Under the pieces are notes generated by a model that saw only the letters and a program-made list of their open reading frames with translations, did no database searches and was not told the DNA's origin. A program made the position numbers and the translations under genes. From Zerene cesonia (Eukaryota > Arthropoda > Insecta > Lepidoptera > Pieridae): a stretch of 64,000 nucleotides of DNA. The DNA is taken from assembly GCF_012273895.1 (NCBI RefSeq), contig NC_052122.1:5332001-5396000 (forward strand), in the 5' to 3' direction. Position 1 is the stretch's first letter. The number at the start of each line of letters is the position of its first letter. Of the stretch, positions 29,001 to 44,000 are shown one piece after another.

Positions 29001-32000
29001 AAAATAGATGCAACTGTTTATATTGAAACACGTGAAAATTTTATTAAAACTTGTGTCAATATAAGCTTCGATATAACGTTAAATCTGCATAGAGTTTGTG
29101 AATATTAATGAAACAGCGTCACGTCACGTAGGTGAGAGAATTAATATGCAAAATGCTCGAATAAAAATCCCATTGTTTTCATTTTCCCTTCGAATAAAAC
29201 GTTGTGCAATGTTTACTTTTGCAGTCCTGATTTTGGTGCAATAATCCTAACGAATATTCCACAGTGAAATGTATTTATGTAACTGAAACTCATTACTTTT
29301 AATGACTGTATACTGCTATCCGCGGTTTAATCCTTAAAGTGTGTTTCTTACATTACAAAACAGGTCACGTCGCCGCAACTGGTGCCGTATCAAAAAGTAA
29401 ATACGTTTTATTACTGCGTAAATTAGGCGGTATAATAAACACAAAACAGCTCCCTGTCATGGTAACTCAAACAAAAATATTATGTTGTACGAGTTTAAGA
29501 TACACCATTTGGTATTCATACGTATTTACTCTCATACATTGTGCAAATAAGTAAAGTTGGCTTTAATATTGTACATAATATTATGAATACCTTTTCAGAT
29601 TTGAAATTTTCTTTGCGAAAACTCAACTCAACTATTAAATGTACTTTATGTATTTTTAGGGTGGCGTATCCAAAGGGTATAAACACACTCCATTAGTTAA
29701 ACTGCACTGTCCGCCCGTCTATCTGTCACTAACCCGCTGAAATATTGATATATGATCTATTGCTGTTGCCGCTCTATCAACTAATATAAAAAACAGAATA
29801 AGAGAAATATTTAAGAGGAGATTCCATTAATTGAATATTTGTTTTCTACCCGAGCCTTTGTGCCCGCGTAGGATCGTAGGAAAGATACTTATAGGATTTT
29901 CGGGATATAAAATATCCTATATTTTTTCCTGGGTTTCAAACTATCGCTTTATCGAATTTCATTTCAAACCGGCTCAGGAGTTTCTAGAATAGCATATTAA
30001 AGCATAGAAACAAACATAGGTACTCTTCAGATTATATATCTGTGTTTTTGATTTGTAAATATGTTTTTGTCTTTTTTTGATAGAAAACCCTTCGTCCGTG
30101 AGACCGATTCGCACTTGATCGTTTTTATTTCTATTATATAGTTAAAAATAAGGAAAAAATAACATGATGATATGTGAAATTAGTTTTAAAGTGAACTGAA
30201 AACCATATTTTTAACGGGAACGATTCACAAATGGGCCAAATAAAATGACTACAGATACAATAATGTTTATGGTTACCAGTAACGATAAAGAAATAGCTCG
30301 AAGCTAGAATTGTAGAACAGTTGCGCCAGAAACGTGTAATTATGCATTTACGTACGTTACGTTACGTGAGCATGAGGTAAAAGCGTAACTAGGTGGAAAG
30401 TATATGGATAAAATCTCCCTCCTCCCCTCTATCGAAAAGTTAAGACATAAACATTGAAATTCATAGTAGGTGTTGTCTCCTATTCTTCTTATATTTTTGT
30501 TTAGCCTTTACTGTACCAAGGCTCGATCAAGGTGTCCCACCATTCCCTGTGGAATCTTTTCCTCTGTCTATGTTTTAAAACTTTGATGTTTTTATTATAC
30601 GAACTATAATCTAACCGCACCCGTGCCATGGGCTATTATTTCATAATGTATTTTGCATTTCCAGTACAAGGTTATCGAATTAAACATTGCCTGGCCCACT
30701 GAAAGATCTTTAACCTGAAATATTTACAGAACTACGGATATCCAAATAAGCGAAAATGTCCGATTTTAGAGGTTACTCAGTACAAAGTTATTCCTAAATC
30801 ACGTAATAACGCGAGTAGGTACCAATAAAAGGAACATTATTTTCCTCGCTACGTATTTATGGAGCCGTGTACGCTTCAAGCGTCTAAGACACGTTCCTTG
30901 ATTTTATATGGAATTCTTATCTGGTAGAAGCCTTGGTAAATTAATTGTTGATCCAATGCTTTCAATAATATTAAACAAGTGATAAGACGAGGTGATTAAT
31001 TAATATTAATCCCTAGACCTCTATGGTATGACAATTAAATAGATATCTATCAGTAAGTTTGAGGTTGAAAGCTGTGAAGATACTACAATAGTTCTAACCA
31101 TAAATTTGTCACTTCGCGATCCGTTCAAAAGTCTATTTGCTCGATTTAGATGTTTCTAGGAAACTGAAGATATTCACGAGGGTACCATTTGAAGTTCGTG
31201 TTAAAGTTTCCATTGAAACGTGTTGATTTGTGTAGAGAAGTCACGCATACGAGTTCCGATGCGTCGAAACTAAAAGACCCAAGGAGGTTCTTACTACGCT
31301 GTGGTAAAATGTAATATTTGTTCGAGAAACGGCAATTACAGTTTTGTTTCAACCTTAATCTCGCTACACCAGGAATTAATTATTAGACTATAATTATAAT
31401 GTAATTACTGTGAGATTCAGGAGAATGAAAGCATAACAAAAGCACAAAAATCTTTAATGTTGAATAAAATACATTTGCTTACCGTTTTTCCTTTCGTAGT
31501 TACTCACGTTAAAAATAATTACAAAAAGTAGAACTCGAAAACATTTTATCCTTATAAAACAGCATTTTAAACCACAGAGTATGTAATAAAATACCTAATG
31601 ATATTCTATAACTTGTTGGGAGCTAATTAAAGAAAACTAATCTGTATAATTATAAATACTATTTTGTTTTGTTTCTTTGTTTGTTTCTTGCCTAAACACA
31701 AATGTGTAGAAACCAATTTATATGTAATTATTTGTATGTACAATTACTTCCACGAAGCCGCGGGCACAGTTGTAGAGAATAATCCTTGATAAGCTTGCTT
31801 GGTGAAGGTCGATCTACATAAAGCACTTTTCTCGAATAACGCATGTACTTACATGCATATAATTCGTATCGAGAATCCCACAATTTTGCAATAATAATAT
31901 TCGCTGAAATGTATTCGCATTTTAATAACAGAATGATATTTATGATAATACTTCATTTGCATTTGTAAATGTATTGTGTATCTTTTACACAAAATCAGTA

Positions 32001-35000
32001 TTCGTAGGTGGGGTAAGAAGTCTATGTTAGTTATTTGTAATCTGAAATACTAACTCTATATGCTTAGGTATTCTTTAACAACCTAATCTGCTACAAACAA
32101 ATCTGATTACTTTTACTATATATACTATATAGCTTTGAATTTTAGTCAAAGAAAGAATAAATTAAGCGACTGGAAGATATTACTACATTTGTAAATTTAT
32201 TATAAAATAATATATCAATGAATATGATAAACACAATTCTACATTATTATTGTTTTGCTTACGTTACTGAAAATTGAATAAATTCAGTGCGTTGCCATGG
32301 TGCCGTCCGGAACTCCCACATCAATGTATCTATTGTATATTATTTCTATCTTTCTCTACAAAATGGCTATAAATTTAGGTGACCTACACAATCAATCCTG
32401 GTTTATCCGATATTCGCTCGTAATTCGTATGACCCATTTATCGGGATTTTAAAGGACGTTAAAAAAAACAAAAACTTTTTCAATTCAAAAGCGTAGGTAT
32501 ATTTTATACACACAATAAAATAGTAGTCAGACTATGTATGTGTACAAAATACTATTATTAGACTATTTATGTGTGGTATAAAAAAATCGCATAGACGTAA
32601 TTAAATGAGCTATAATAGGTTTTTTTGCTAAAATTAATAGTTGACGAGATAAACGCAGTCGTAAAATGCCACACCGCCTCTTTGAAAATTTACGATGCGT
32701 AAATTCTGTAGGCCACACAAGCCAAACCGCGAACTAGTTATAATGCGTATTAATGTTCAATCAATAACGTGATTTTGTTTTCGGTAGCTAATTATTGTAA
32801 TTTTAAAGTGGTACAGAGAGTATCAGAGAAAAATAAATCGCTACCAACCCAACCTGTAAGACGTCGTTGGATAGGTCTGTTAAAGTAAGTTTCAAGTTCC
32901 AACATGACTTTCCAATAAGGGGTTGCTATTTGAAACTATCGAGCAAAAGGTCGAAATTTTACTTCGTACGTGTATTACATTGTATTTATGTAGCTAATAA
33001 CGTTTACACAACATTACAATTAACGTTCTTGTTTGTTGATTCTAAAGTATTTTTCACGTTGTTAAAATACTTAATTTAGGGGCAAGTTGTGTTCTGGAAC
33101 AGTTCTCTAAATAAAATATGAAACGTTATTTCGCCATGTGGTTAATCATTGGATCAATCAATCACTTGTTTTGATTTCCAATTGAGGTTCATATTACATG
33201 AATATCGATTTAGGGATTGTGTTTTAGATAAATATAGTTATACGTGTGAATGAAAAGTGGAAATAATAATTATTACAGTTATACGTCGTATTAAAGCTAA
33301 AGTGATAAATCGATGAAGTGATTCCATTACATAGAAACTTGATGATATTAGAATATATATAAAGGAGTATACGATCTTTAGACTTAATAGGAGATAGAAA
33401 AAATATTTTAAAGGCGATCATGATCTTAATTAGCCTATTTTCACTGAACAAGTTGAGGATTAAAAAACAAGCGAAATCTCCTTTAAATATTTAAACCAAA
33501 AGTATTTATATAAATAGAATTTCTAACAGTAATTGTGCTGTGATGACTGTCTCGTTTGCAAAGTAAAAATTTAGCTTGTTTAGCTTAGTTAGGTTCATAC
33601 TATTCGCTATGACATTGTCACAGGCTTACAAGATGTGGGTCAAGCTTATAACTTCATGAGGATCTTATTACGTAATCTCGCCTTTCAATGTTGTAATAAT
33701 CGCTTTTATATTAATAGCTACACCATTTTGTATATAAAATATCTTTGTTTTTTTTCCTTTGGATTTTTTGTAGTTTCTTTTACTTTGTTTGTATTCTGAA
33801 TCCAACTGGAACTATAAGCGCATTTTTTTTCTTTTGGAAGATTTTACGATAAGGTATTTGTGAAATTTTTACGGTCTGAATTTTGGAATAGTATTCGACT
33901 TAAAGCAAGTTATATTTTTATATGTCATAATCAGCAATGGATCTGGTGGGTCGCCTGTTCGTAAGCGCTACCATCGTCCATGAACATTTGGAGAGGCGTA
34001 AGGTCTGCAATTGACCTTACGCCTGAAAAAAGGATGGACGAGAGCAATAAAGGAAAAGATTAGGAAGAGTTAGAAAAAGAATATGGGCCTCCAGCTCCTC
34101 CGCTCACAGTACGAAACACAATAACATGCTATTATTTACGCCGGTTTCCAGTGGGGGTGTGGTACTTCCCCTGTGCGAGCTGGCGCAATTCGTGGCGAAG
34201 CGTATTCGACTCCCATATACAGAAATACAGATTCAATCCTGATTCAATTAAAGTCCCACAATTTATCATATTAATAACATACAAGTACTATGTAATATAA
34301 AATTTATGCAAATTATTTTTGTGTTGTGTTTCTTTGTTTCTTTTCAGCCTTATCCCCATCGGGCATTGCAAGTGCATTGTTATTTTCAATATACGTTATA
34401 TATATTTGTAGCGATAACAACATGACATTTATTATTATCTCCTAAAGAGACTCTTGAAGAGAATTTCTCCTTTGTTTTTATCATTTCGATCGACGATAAG
34501 GGCGTTTGTAGAGATACGGGCTGCTCCTTGCGAACAAAGATCTTTATTCCTTTGTTATGGGACTAATCATAAAAATATTGACATTATTAAGGACAATGCC
34601 AAAGAAGCCAAACATTTGAATATAAAGTTTTATAAGGGAAGATTAATAGAAGCAATTGCGCCTTGCAATGTGTTAACACCTTTGAAATACATATTCTTAT
34701 TAATTGTTTCAACATTTACACGGTCTACATATGCTTTCTATCGTAGATAGCGAGGACAAAACCAACAAATGAGCTTGCTATGCAGCGTTGGTCGCGAACA
34801 AGCAATTGAAGTAAATTGAATTTTCCGCTTTCGGTGACAATGTTTGAACCTCTATATTTGCGTACCATACCACTTAATTAACATGTAAGACTTGAAATTA
34901 TCATTTAACATGTGAGCCTATGATTTAATTTGGTTTCTCATTACAGTAAAAAAAATTTTGAACATACTTTAATCTGTTTTAGGTAATTATATTGCTAGTT

Positions 35001-38000
35001 TGCTACATGCATTATAATAGTGCTAGGCGTTACATTAATAGATAGTTAAACACGGAAATTAATACAAATTTCCGTGTTAAGAATAATATTCTAATTTTCT
35101 TATGCGTCAATACTTAAATTCATATGGGAGCGATGCAGAATCGAGAATAATTTAATGTTCTTTTTATTGACGTACCAATGTTTTGTGTTTTCATTTTAGA
35201 GCTACATAAAGTTAAGCCTGCATTAGCATATTTCTAAAACATTTGAAATATAAAAGTATGGTTTGCGTGCGTTACAGTTTATGCAACTATTTTAATGTTA
35301 AACGTGTCATTTGTAAAATATAGTAACTCACACTCGTTGTAATTATCGCTACTATCACGCGAATGCTCTTGACTACTTTGCTGTTGAGGAAATATTTAGT
35401 TTTGTACAATTTTTGCTAGAATAAGTACAAAATAAGCTTCGGTTATATTTGACAAAAACATTCTGAATTCTGAGTTAGTAGGATGGTTTGAAATTTTGCT
35501 CATTTAAGATAACCGCTTATTAATAAAAAGCGATAAAAATCTTAAAATAATGTATATTAAATAATGCAGGTTGCATAAGATATTCCAGATGCAGTCCTTG
35601 TGCGTGTACCTTATCACAATAATTCAAATGCAGACTCGTTTCGTTCCGACGCAAATGAAATATTTAGATTTGGTTTGCACAGGTTTATTCCGTTAGGTAT
35701 CCACTATTTGAATAGCTACAACGATACTAATATACCTAGATTTAGGTAGAACTATACACGTTTACGTATGGAGTAGATTTTCCGTATAGCTTAATTTCTT
35801 TTCACAAAAAAGTAACTTTTTATTCCCAATAAATTATGACTATAATTATATGTTAATGTTTATTATGAATATAATGTTCCAACAGATACAATATATGTAT
35901 GTGTAGAGAAAACGTAAAATTATGGTAAAACCCGTACTTCAGCTTCATACAATATGCTGATGTAATTATCTACCTATTATGGTTAGAACGCAGACAGGCG
36001 TACCTTGATAATATTATGTCCAATTAGTAAAAGCAGTACAGAACTGTTTTCGGTGTGATAAATTGTACCTAAGGTTTTGATTGTCGAAATACTAAAAATA
36101 ATAATATTTGTATGTATGAATATTGTTAAAAATCTTAACAAAACGGTAAACTATAAAACAAAATCAGTGAAGACTAATTAGTGTTCCGAATAAACGAGTT
36201 GAGCACATTTGTGAAACGAACTTGAATTAAATAAAAGTTTTTTCGCTGCCAAGTGCAACTCAAAGTTAAGAGGACTATTAATTTCGCTAATAAAAGAGTA
36301 GCGCTAAAATTGCATCAAAGATACAAGATTATCGTGGTTTCAAAAATGTTATTTTTAGTTAATCTGAAAACAACTCGTTAACCTACATTTGTCCAAAGTT
36401 GAAGAGACTCTGAAAATCTTTTAAATTGCAATTTTGCGTTATTACAATCGCCAACCGATTTAGTCTATCATCCACGACTTTTCCATAGTACTGTTATATA
36501 CAAACCCACTGTATGTGTACCAGTAGATAATTTTTTTTGCTCTTCTTTTACACACTGAGAAACGATTAATTACATACTTTTCTTTTAGATTTACTGAACT
36601 TTATCAATATCATTTATATTTCCTTTTAACCTGGTTCTTTGAAAAAGCACCAATTAAAATTGGAGCATTTGACAAACGTTGAATAGAAAACCTAAGAAAC
36701 ATTCTCATTTCAGAACCTGTATATGTTGCTTCAACGTAGCTTTTACAGGTGATTAGTCGAGGCGCTACATGCGTTAGCATAAGCTCAAATGACTATCTTA
36801 CTGCTAACACTACGCTTTGTTATCAGCCTTGACAGCTTGTTAGGCATTGTTGTGATTATCTTGGCTACAACCCATTGTAGTGCTCTCGTTTTGAATTACC
36901 TGACTCCTTTCTACGAAAACCGGAACGTAATCATTTGTAGAAATTGTAGTGTGTGGGAGTCTTTGAATAATCAACAAAGCGATAGATACTCGATATTAAA
37001 ACAGTGTCAATGTTAGTTGTAGCCGCATAATATGTGACAAACTGGTTGACGCGTAATGCTGGGGTGTTTCTTGACACCGCGATACGATTGAAACATATCA
37101 ACTACATAATATGTAATATGAAATACAAGGGACTTTCTGAAATAGGTACATAAATGGATAAGAACGAAACAACGAGTGTGTGGAATTGACAGTATGGTGA
37201 AATGCGGTAAAATGAGTTCGATTTTCGAAATAGAAATCATTTTATTTTATATGACTTTAAAATTTCGGAAATGAAAGTGAAATACAATACTAAAATATTC
37301 TAGTTATTCTGTTGGTTTCTACCGCAGCTGCACCTTAATTTCTCACCACCGATACTATCATTGGTGACATCCAATTCGATTTCAAACACAAGATTATTTG
37401 TATTGCGGATGTTGACATGTTTCATGTTTTGACTTATTGCTGTTATTATAAAATGTATTTTCAACTATTATTTTTATATGAAATGGTTTATATTTGGAAT
37501 GGTATGGCATATAGAAAAATTGTTTACCCACAAAATGTTATATGTGAATAAAGCAGGAATATTTTCAAGGGGCTTTTTGCCCTAAACTAATAGCGGAAAG
37601 TGAAAATTCTTATTTGCTTTAAAAACTCATATAATTCATAAGATGGTACAAGCGTGTATATTTTTCAGAATTTTTATAAGCATAATTCAGCGTTTTGAAC
37701 AAGAAAGAAATCTAAACAAAGTTTCATTAAAATAGTGAGTAATTAGGTATTTGAACTCAGCACTGTGCAGTTTAAATGTCATACGAAATTAGAACAACTT
37801 CTATATAATAAATAGGTACAGTAAAGTCATATTCAAGTTCGCTATTAATATATTATCAATTGAGGATGCCAACCAACCAACCACATATGTGCTTTCGGAA
37901 GCTTCTTAAGACTTTGCTTTGAGGCATCTTAACTTTGGACACTAAGACCCTGACCAACGTGACATAGATTCAAGGAGATTGCTGATACGCATTAAAGACC

Positions 38001-41000
38001 AACTGCAAATTATATTTCAAGTCTCTTTGCCGACGTTTGATGTGTTTGTACATGATAATATTACCAAGTTGGTATATTGCGCTCGAAGTTTATTTAGCTT
38101 ATATTTGAATACGTTTCTATTAAACGAAATATGTACACAAATATGGAATCTAATTTATAGGAATTTGATATTTGATAATATCATAATGTAAATTGTATAT
38201 AATTCTATATTTAAATAAATAAAAGTGTTGTTTTCTTGAAACCACCAGAATACATTATCGATTTGTTATTATAAGTCGACCCTGAATTCACAATTTAGCA
38301 ATGTTTTTTTAATCCTTCGCGTACAGTAATTGATTCGGTGAATTGATGCTTATTGAAATATAATTGGCCTGCTTACATATTATTATAATATATATTGAAA
38401 TGCTACATAAGCCGCACATATATAAAACCGTAGGTACTTATTAATGTTTATCTTCTATTCAATTATGTTTAAAAAAGGCCTTTAAATAAACTCTTATAAA
38501 TTTTCTTGAATCATTCGTGTTTTGTTAAATCGTCATTATTTTGATACAGTGTATTATAAAATGAAAAGGATGATACATATGTTTCAACTTTCAATCAAGT
38601 GAGCGTCTTACTGACCTTCTGAATTTGATTGGCACCTACTGAAGTTTGTCGGAAATTGCGTTGGAAAATTCCATAATAACAAAACTATTATAACTACATA
38701 TTTCTTCAAATGTCTTGGGAAGAGAAATATATCTGATAAGGTTTATATCCTAATGTAAATTAAAAAAAAATAACATAAATGTATTTAAAAAAACATGCAC
38801 ATACAATTGAATGGCAAACATACGCGATAAAGATCTTTCAATAAAACCTTTGGCTTCAGTCCAAAACTGAGCAATTTGGGTGCTGGTAGAGCAACAAGTA
38901 GACTTGGGTAGAATAATTTTATTTAGTTGACGTTTTCAATTATTGCTATATCAACAAGTACGTTTTGCATAGGTATTTTGGGCAAACGGTTAATTGCATT
39001 TTAAAATTTTCCTTTTCCTTTGTTTCCGCATGCATGTGACGCAAAATAGATTGCAGACGAATGCAATGTGTGCGAGATATTTTTGTACAATATAATTTTA
39101 TGTCTTCTTCGCTCTAGTTTTCCTGGGAGTCGAGCATGCTTCGATATGAACTGAGCTTACATAACGTGAAATAACAGCATGTGAATGCATTTTACGTTTC
39201 TGTTCTCTTCCGTGAGTGAAAAAATAGAAATACCCGATTGTTTCGAATATAAAAGGATCAGCTCAAAATATAATTGTTATCCATGGAACTGAACTGTAGT
39301 CATGTACGTGTTAATAATACCATAAAATCCGCATGAATGGTTGAACTAACAATAACACAGTTTTAATATTTATTTCTATTGTTCCTGGCAAAACGTCAAT
39401 ATTGAAATACTCGGATAATTTTTTTAATATTTTTCCGTCCATAAAACGCAGGTTTGACAAATTTATTTATTTCACATATGTTGGGGAACATGTGAGGTTA
39501 ATTTTTTGTATTGACGAAGCTCAGTTGAGTAGGCAAACAAAATATCTTTCAAAAAGCTTGTAATTATCTGCATTGCGGTGTTCCTTCTTTGTTAGGTACG
39601 GAATAGCAATAGAAAATGTGAATGAAGCATTTGTATGCAATGACTACATAAAATATCTACTGAAATAATTATGGTCTGGTAATATATTACGTTAAACGGT
39701 AAATGGAATTAATATTTTTTTTATTTGGATCTTATTTTTTCAACAACAACGCGCAAGGGCTCTCAGGACCCCACCCTATTTTAAAATAGATTGTTTGATA
39801 AAAATTACGTTTAAACAATATGTTCGTTTCTTTAAAGTGAAATCAATAAATTGTAATATTTGTTGGTAAAAACCCATTTTATAATCAAATTTATATGATT
39901 AAGAAAATTAACTTACTGTTTTGCTTTTTTAATTGATTGAAGACTCATTCGCTTTGATAGATAACTACAGAATTTTAAAATGTATGCCGAAAAATTACCG
40001 GGTCGGCACGGTTACCCGCGAACGAAACCGCAGGCAAATCGTTTACTTATGTGTTATCCCAGCACAGAAGTTAAACCACTGACAAGTATCATCAAAACCC
40101 ATTCAGTGGTTCAGGCGTGAAACAAAAAAGAACCTACGTTACATTTATACAAACTCCCCATTACTATAGGTTATCTAACTATAAGCTGGATTTACTTTGT
40201 GTACCTGTATATGTATGACATCCTATATGGAAGTATTTTGTAATCAAAAATTGTGCTTCTATTATATAAAACCAAAATAAATGTGCACACACAAGCCGGT
40301 CAAGGTAGGAGAAATTGTTAAATACTTATCAAGTATGTCTATGTCTTTATTCGGAGGTTAACAAGACTATAATTGAAATTCAATATTCACAAAACAAAAC
40401 ACAAAGGTACAGTAATTGAACTGCTCGCTGGAACAATTCACGGGGGACGGAAATTCAGTGTTTACCTTGCAACAAATAAATGCCACGAGGTACAATTTCT
40501 CGCGTTCAGTATGAAATACCTACGTGTTATGCATTGCATCTGATAAAACATCCAGTAAATTCTAGAAAAATATTACATTTAACCTACTAGATCTCCCCAT
40601 ATATGTAATATTTATCATTATAATAAAGTATATAATAAAGTATTATATTAAAGATTTATACGATGCATTAAACAAAATAGTAAATGAAAATATTAGACAT
40701 CGCGACTATAAGCGAGTTTTTGAAGGATAAATAGGTAGGAAAAGACCTGAATAGGATAAATGTGTGTAAGTGGATTGTGTAAGTTATAATATAAAAATAA
40801 TGTTTATAGTAAAAGTTCTAAGTTAAACGATTAAGTGTAAAAAACACACACGTTCGTCCAGTCCCGTAGTGGAACATACTGTAACATCTATGTTTATTGG
40901 ATGCTATCATTAATCCCTATAGAACAGCATACAAGAGATTGGATAAATCAAATCCAAGCTTAAAGAATGGGTGGGGATTATGGAGTAATAATATGTATGT

Positions 41001-44000
41001 GTTGCGACGTATCCCTTTACCATGAGATTAACAACTTACTCCTTTTTTCAATCAAAGAGCGATATGAAATTGAATCGGTAATCTCCTTATATCTCTTTAT
41101 GGAAGGTCTGTGTCGTATCAATTGCATTAGTAACGTTTCCCATTTGACTAAGTGGTGGAAATATCATTGACGACTCGATACTGCTCTTAATAACTGAGTA
41201 CAAGCATTTCCATATTCCATTAGTCACTATCACTTTGTGCATTTATAATTTTAGAGTGATTAGTTAGGAACAGAGCAAGCACTGTGACATATTTCTCTTC
41301 ATTAATTTATTTAATGTGTGTTATGTAGATAGAAAGCAGTGGTGACTCAGTGGTGAGAACCTCGGAAAATCGACAAGTCGGGGTTCAAGACCAGGAGAGC
41401 CTGCAAGAAATAAATTGATTTTTTAATTTATCTGCGGATGGAAGGAAAACATCGTGAGGAAACCGTCATGTACAAGAATCGAAAGTTCGACGACATGTGA
41501 CATCTAACAACCCACACTTGGCCAGCGTGGTCTAAACAATCATAGGAGGCATGTGTCCCAGCAGTGGGAACATATACGGGCTGATGGTGATGATGTAGAT
41601 AGATCTATATAGGAAAAATCTGCAAGCTGCGCTTATAGCTAGGTAAATTTACTAGTCTGTGTTACAGTTTTATCAATAAGGAGATAGAGCTTTACAAAAA
41701 CATTAGACGAAGCCATTGGGCTATTGGGCTGGGAAGTCAGTCATCTCTAAAAGTATCTCCATTGGGAGATACTTTTAGAGATGACTGACTTCAAAATATC
41801 AAGATGATACAATGAAATAGATTACTTTCGTCTATATTAAATTCTCCTGTTACCGTAAATGTTATCGTATCGTGTAATTTACTCAAAAACGGTTGGACCC
41901 ATATTTACGAAATTTTGTTTGCATCGGGCAGGTCTGAGAATCGGTCTGAGATTCAACACCTGTTATAAAAGTATAGTTGAACAGCGTTTGCCGGATTAGC
42001 TACTTATCAAGTAATATTTGCTGTCCCATTTCCACTGAAACGTACTAACGCATTGACAATGAAAATAAATAGTAGTAGTAACAACAGCTGCAGCGAACAC
42101 TCTGTAAATAATGTTAATAATATATTATACCATATCAATATCACCCACGGCATGTCACGACTGTCAGTAACATGTGAGCTATCTGTGTTCGCTCCCGTTC
42201 ACTCATTGAAAAATATATTTCCAACCTGCGGCAATATTATGATTTTCGTGCAAAATGTATGTTATTCTCAATTGAAACTCATAAAAGTGAAATTACAAAA
42301 AAAGTCCTCGAGCTTCATATTGTTTTACGATAATTACACTTACGACTTTAATAAATTACTTCTGTTAACACATTCAGTTTAAAACCTACGGACTAACGCG
42401 GGCCTACGGTCCAACACGGTACCTTATCTGATGCGGAGTAAAACTATGCCCCTCTCGCTAGTGCCGAGTGCGGTATAATTATGTCAGGTGTGTGTATGAG
42501 CTCGATAAAGGCAAATACACATTTGAGATTGCATACATCGCATTAATGTAGGTACACATGTGCCCAACGCAATAGTCGGTATATTTCGGCCCACCATCCG
42601 AAAAGCACTAGACAAACAGACTACAACGAACCATTTATAGTAACCAAGAATTGAAATAAAATGTGCTGGAAATGCAACCAAAACGGTTACACGACATGTA
42701 TTAAAGACAGAAAGATACAATAAAAGGGACGAGAAAGACTTGCCACGCGCTGGCGGAAATATTGAGGGGTTTCGTTGGGGGTGCATTTTTTCTTTCTTTT
42801 ATGTCATATCGGGCAATTGGAAGAGGTTATGAGTCTCTCACATTAAGATGCACCGCCTCATCACATGAAGGTTTTGGGTTTTACTTGCCACAGCCAAAGT
42901 GTTGAAGGAAAAGTGGATGAAATGTATATTAGACATTTTTTACATAAAGTTTTATTTCACCATACCCCGTACGGACACGAGGAAACTGCGGTTAAAATTT
43001 TTTTATGGCTGGGAAATTTCCAACTAAAAATATGATTAATATTGAATATAATAGAGGCTAAAGTAAAAATGTGATACCTACTGCAAAAATGTATAATTTA
43101 ACATTAATAGTCCAGGATCCATCGCCCATTTTTGCACTTGATTACTATCAAGCTAATAATCCGTGAGTAGCTTTATTTTGNNNNNNNNNNNNNNNNNNNN
43201 NNNNNNNNNNNNNNNNNNNNNNNNNNNNNNNNNNNNNNNNNNNNNNNNNNNNNNNNNNNNNNNNNNNNNNNNNNNNNNNNNNNNNNNNNNNNNNNNNNNN
43301 NNNNNNNNNNNNNNNNNNNNNNNNNNNNNNNNNNNNNNNNNNNNNNNNNNNNNNNNNNNNNNNNNNNNNNNNNNNNNNNNNNNNNNNNNNNNNNNNNNNN
43401 NNNNNNNNNNNNNNNNNNNNNNNNNNNNNNNNNNNNNNNNNNNNNNNNNNNNNNNNNNNNNNNNNNNNNNNNNNNNNNNNNNNNNNNNNNNNNNNNNNNN
43501 NNNNNNNNNNNNNNNNNNNNNNNNNNNNNNNNNNNNNNNNNNNNNNNNNNNNNNNNNNNNNNNNNNNNNNNNNNNNNNNNNNNNNNNNNNNNNNNNNNNN
43601 NNNNNNNNNNNNNNNNNNNNNNNNNNNNNNNNNNNNNNNNNNNNNNNNNNNNNNNNNNNNNNNNNNNNNNNNNNNNNNNNNNNNNNNNNNNNNNNNNNNN
43701 NNNNNNNNNNNNNNNNNNNNNNNNNNNNNNNNNNNNNNNNNNNNNNNNNNNNNNNNNNNNNNNNNNNNNNNNNNNNNNNNNNNNNNNNNNNNNNNNNNNN
43801 NNNNNNNNNNNNNNNNNNNNNNNNNNNNNNNNNNNNNNNNNNNNNNNNNNNNNNNNNNNNNNNNNNNNNNNNNNNNNNNNNNNNNNNNNNNNNNNNNNNN
43901 NNNNNNNNNNNNNNNNNNNNNNNNNNNNNNNNNNNNNNNNNNNNNNNNNNNNNNNNNNNNNNNNNNNNNNNNNNNNNNNNNNNNNNNNNNNNNNNNNNNN

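Noticed and set aside
34454..34750. 98-codon plus-strand frame
   Set aside because: No similarity recognised; lies just after a repeat in intron DNA; composition fits chance.
41334..41592. Possible functional tRNA gene from box A and box B
   Set aside because: No cloverleaf pairing, followed by a SINE body, and flanked by a target-site duplication.
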